A stretch of 64,000 nucleotides of DNA, taken from contig PNIW01000032.1 of the NCBI GenBank assembly GCA_002878315.1, positions 1 to 64,000 of the forward strand, in the 5' to 3' direction. The stretch is from Mesoaciditoga sp. (GTDB lineage Bacteria; Thermotogota; Thermotogae; Mesoaciditogales; Mesoaciditogaceae). The translations under genes and the position numbers were made by a program. Below are positions 61,818 through 64,000 of the stretch, in pieces. The notes below the pieces were generated by a model. That model saw only the letters and a list, made by a program, of their open reading frames with translations. It was not told the DNA's origin and searched no databases. Each line of letters starts with the position of its first letter. Position 1 is the first letter of the stretch.

Positions 61818-62213
61818 ATGACTAACGAAGAAATAATAAAGGCTATCGAAGAGATGAGTGTGGGCGATCTTGCAAAACTTGTAAAAGCCCTTGAGGAAAA
61901 ATTTGGAGTGAGTGCAGCAGCTCCTGTTGCAGTTGCTGCAGTTGCGGCAGCACCGGCTGCGGACAATAAAGGCGCGGCCAAAGCCGAGGAAAAGACTGCT
62001 TTCAACGTATTGCTTAAGGAAGCTGGAGACAAGAAACTTCAGGTTATAAAGGTTGTAAGAGAGATAACAAACCTTGGACTCAAAGAGGCAAAAGATCTCG
62101 TTGACAAGGCCGGCGCCCCTGATGCTATAATCAAGCAAAATGCTACAAAAGAAGAAGCGGATCAGATAAAGGCCAAATTAGAAGAGGCAGGAGCAGTCGT
62201 AGAGTTAAAATAA
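61818..62213 (+). CDS. rplL: 50S ribosomal protein L7/L12
   Basis: A 131-residue stalk protein. An N-terminal dimerisation domain, an Ala-rich hinge ([16 protein letters not shown]) and the C-terminal factor-binding domain with [26 protein letters not shown] and LVDKAG are all present. GGAGG lies before the ATG, 22 bp after rplJ. Confidence 0.98.
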   Translation: MTNEEIIKAIEEMSVGDLAKLVKALEEKFGVSAAAPVAVAAVAAAPAADNKGAAKAEEKTAFNVLLKEAGDKKLQVIKVVREITNLGLKEAKDLVDKAGAPDAIIKQNATKEEADQIKAKLEEAGAVVELK

Positions 62214-62262
62214 TTTGATCCCTTTCTTTCGTACAAAAAATCATATTCAAATTGAAACCTAA

Positions 62263-62300
62263 CCTCATCGGAATTGTAAATATTCTGATGGGGTAGTTTT
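62263..62300 (+). terminator. Attenuator hairpin between rplL and rpoB
   Basis: A 12-bp stem from CCTCATCGGAAT (62263-62274) and ATTCTGATGGGG (62282-62293), with two G-T pairs, followed by TAGTTTTG. It lies in the 137-bp gap between rplL and rpoB. The T run is short, so partial read-through fits the lower expression of rpoB than of rplL. Confidence 0.7.
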
Positions 62301-62350
62301 GCTTAAATATATTGAAGGGCATTTGCCTTTTAGAAAGGTCTGGTGAAAAG

Positions 62351-64000
62351 GTGGAAAAGAGAGAAAGATACTCTTACGGACGAATGAAAGACGCCATCGA
62401 AGTCCCTAACCTTATATCCGTTCAGTTAGATTCTTACAAGGATTTTGTCGAAAACGGGATAATGGAAGTGCTAAAGAAGTTTTCTCCAATAGAATCAAAA
62501 CCCCACAAGGCCGATGTTAAAAAGAGTGAAAAAGGTTTTAGACTGGAATTCGTAAGATCGAGAACAGGCGAGCCGAAATACACAGAGGAAGAGTGCAGGC
62601 TGAAAGACACAACTTACAGTGTGCCGCTCTACATAACCATTAGGATAAAGGACACGCATTCAAATGAAATAAAGGAAAGCGAAGCACTTTTTGGTTACCT
62701 TCCGATAATGACGGAACGTGGCACCTTTATAATAAATGGTGCCGAAAGAGTCGTCGTTCACCAACTCGTAAGATCGCCTGGCGTTTATTTCGTTCGCGAA
62801 TTTGAAGGTTCCGAAAGGATACCGACTTTTTTTGCCCATTTTCTTCCCGAAAAGGGTGCGTGGCTTGAGATCCTTCTAAACACGAAAAAAGGGCTGTTGC
62901 AGGCAAGGATCGATAGAAAGAAAAAGATAAAATTGCCGATTTTACTTAAAATCCTTGGATTTGTTACCCCAATGGAAATGCTTAAGATCTATCCAATAAT
63001 GGTAACGGCCGACGAAGATGAATTGATCTTTAGAAAAGATTCTATTATTCTTGAAGACATAAAGGATCAGTCGGGCAAGGTTATCGTGGAAGCAGGTCAG
63101 AAAATAAGCGAGGATATGATTCATTCCATCCTTGAGTCAAAGGTCCAAAATGTAACAATAGCCCATCCTTACATGCAAAAGACTTTTGAAAATTTGGACG
63201 ACAATGAAAAGAGCATGACCTCTGATGACGCGTACATAGAATTTTTCAGGAAATTAAGACCCGGTGAAATTCCGAGGATAAATGTGGCGAAAAGTTATTT
63301 TAACAGCCTTTATTTTGATCCAGAACATTACGATCTGACTGAAATCGGAAGGACGAAGATAAATGCCAAACTCGGCCTTAAGTTAGATTCGCGCGTTTTG
63401 ACAAAAGATGACATAATAACGGCGATAAAGTATTTAATCGATATAGAAAACCATGAAGAAAGGCTCGATACAAAAGATCACCTCGGAAACAAAAGAGTAA
63501 GAACGGCGGGAGAATTGTTAAAACTTGAGTTCGAAAGGGGTTTTTCGAGGGTTCAGAAGATGATAGAAGATAAACTCAACATGTACAATTCTCTCGACAA
63601 GATAAACATTCAAAGTCTCATAAATGTAAGAGCAGTTATGGCAACGCTGCAGCAATTCTTCGCCTCAAGCCAACTTTCGCAATTCATGGATCAGGTAAAT
63701 CCTCTTGCCGAATTGACCCATAAAAGAAGGATATCTGCCCTTGGTCCCGGCGGACTAAGAAGAGAAAGAGCAAGATTTGAAGTCAGAGACGTCCACCATT
63801 CTCACTACGGACGTATGTGCCCAATAGAAACTCCGGAAGGCGCCAACATAGGTCTTATAACTTCCATGTCTATCTTTGCTGAGATAGACAAATACGGATT
63901 TTTAAGGACACCTTATAGAAAGATCGAAAATGGCAGAATAACCAGTAAAATCGATTATCTCATGGCTGACGAAGAAAGCAATTACAACATAGCGCCGGTC
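62351..64000 (+). CDS. rpoB: RNA polymerase subunit beta (partial, 5' part)
   Basis: The first 550 codons of RpoB; the gene runs past the window end. The start is GTG 62351, with GGTGA just upstream, giving VEKRERYSYGRM. Conserved beta segments are ERGTFIINGAERVVVHQLVR and, around residue 440, the rifampicin region SQLSQFMDQVNPLAELTHKR with RRISALGPGGLRRERA after it. The usual resistance positions are wild type (Asp, His and Ser present). HHSHYGRMCPIETPEGANIGL follows. rpoC should be next. Confidence 0.97.
   Translation, partial: MEKRERYSYGRMKDAIEVPNLISVQLDSYKDFVENGIMEVLKKFSPIESKPHKADVKKSEKGFRLEFVRSRTGEPKYTEEECRLKDTTYSVPLYITIRIKDTHSNEIKESEALFGYLPIMTERGTFIINGAERVVVHQLVRSPGVYFVREFEGSERIPTFFAHFLPEKGAWLEILLNTKKGLLQARIDRKKKIKLPILLKILGFVTPMEMLKIYPIMVTADEDELIFRKDSIILEDIKDQSGKVIVEAGQKISEDMIHSILESKVQNVTIAHPYMQKTFENLDDNEKSMTSDDAYIEFFRKLRPGEIPRINVAKSYFNSLYFDPEHYDLTEIGRTKINAKLGLKLDSRVLTKDDIITAIKYLIDIENHEERLDTKDHLGNKRVRTAGELLKLEFERGFSRVQKMIEDKLNMYNSLDKINIQSLINVRAVMATLQQFFASSQLSQFMDQVNPLAELTHKRRISALGPGGLRRERARFEVRDVHHSHYGRMCPIETPEGANIGLITSMSIFAEIDKYGFLRTPYRKIENGRITSKIDYLMADEESNYNIAPV

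Noticed and set aside
62351..64000. rpoB as a truncated gene
   Set aside because: The reading frame is open to the last base of the window and lacks only what lies beyond the edge.

Overview
The window reads as a chromosomal segment of a thermophilic member of the Thermotogota (Thermotogae). The best evidence is the NusG protein, about 355 residues long with a large domain inserted into its N-terminal half, as known from Thermotoga. Supporting signs are many TTG starts behind strong GGAGG ribosome binding sites, an hrcA-grpE-dnaJ operon without dnaK, and several binding-protein ABC transporters. The mix of genes (arginine deiminase, a short-form SAH hydrolase, a duplicated anion permease) would suit a deep-branching lineage such as the Mesoaciditogales, but that placement is inference. 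No phage, transposon, CRISPR array or replication origin was seen.

Layout. 1-3530: the end of an rRNA operon (partial 16S, tRNA-Ile, tRNA-Ala, 23S, 5S, terminator). 3545-8960 (minus): anion-type ABC permease and ATPase, SAH hydrolase, arginine deiminase. 9062-11409 (minus): metallo-hydrolase, pseudouridine synthase, PAP2 phosphatase. 11426-15318 (plus): a CIRCE-controlled heat-shock operon ending in a DUF155 protein. 15448-19191 (minus): NuoF/NuoE pair, tRNA-Ser, and a sugar-ABC ATPase behind a Phd/YefM-type antitoxin with a textbook operator-promoter. 19270-23746 (plus): a small membrane protein, three enzymes of the Wbp-type UDP-diaminouronate pathway, and an HD hydrolase. 23721-26167 (minus): a polar amino-acid ABC transporter behind a structured leader with mutually exclusive helices.

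26317-33532 (plus): a possible structured RNA, a coiled-coil protein, tilS, ftsH, a radical SAM protein and a PhoB/PhoR-like pair. 33485-38058 (minus): phosphate permease, DUF47 protein, MazG, SurA-like foldase, MIP18-family protein, PrmC. 38192-49220 (minus): an eight-gene, nearly gapless operon (DegV, FlK-like thioesterase, adenine deaminase, molybdenum-hydroxylase large subunit, orphan PLP enzyme, 8-oxoguanine-type deaminase, M32 carboxypeptidase, MutS-family ATPase) that looks purine-catabolic. 49260-52440 (plus): a sugar ABC transporter without its own ATPase. 52430-55958 (minus): TatD, MurC, ComM. 56013-58220 (plus): a degenerate CPBP-like membrane protein, a SAM hydrolase, and a cytochrome b5/DUF2231 fusion. 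58234-64000 (plus): the conserved tRNA-rpmG-tRNA-secE-nusG-rplKAJL-rpoB block; rpoB runs off the window.

How it fits together. Purine and methyl-group metabolism recurs: SAH hydrolase and SAM hydrolase release adenosine, while adenine deaminase, an oxopurine deaminase and a molybdenum hydroxylase would process bases. The UgpC/MsmX-type ATPase probably powers the ATPase-less sugar transporter 30 kb away. The two-component pair faces the phosphate-transport operon. The most promising undescribed element is the leader at 25998-26110, which has the architecture of a transcription-terminating riboswitch but matches no class I recognise. All coordinates and motifs were read by eye; no homology search or folding program was run.
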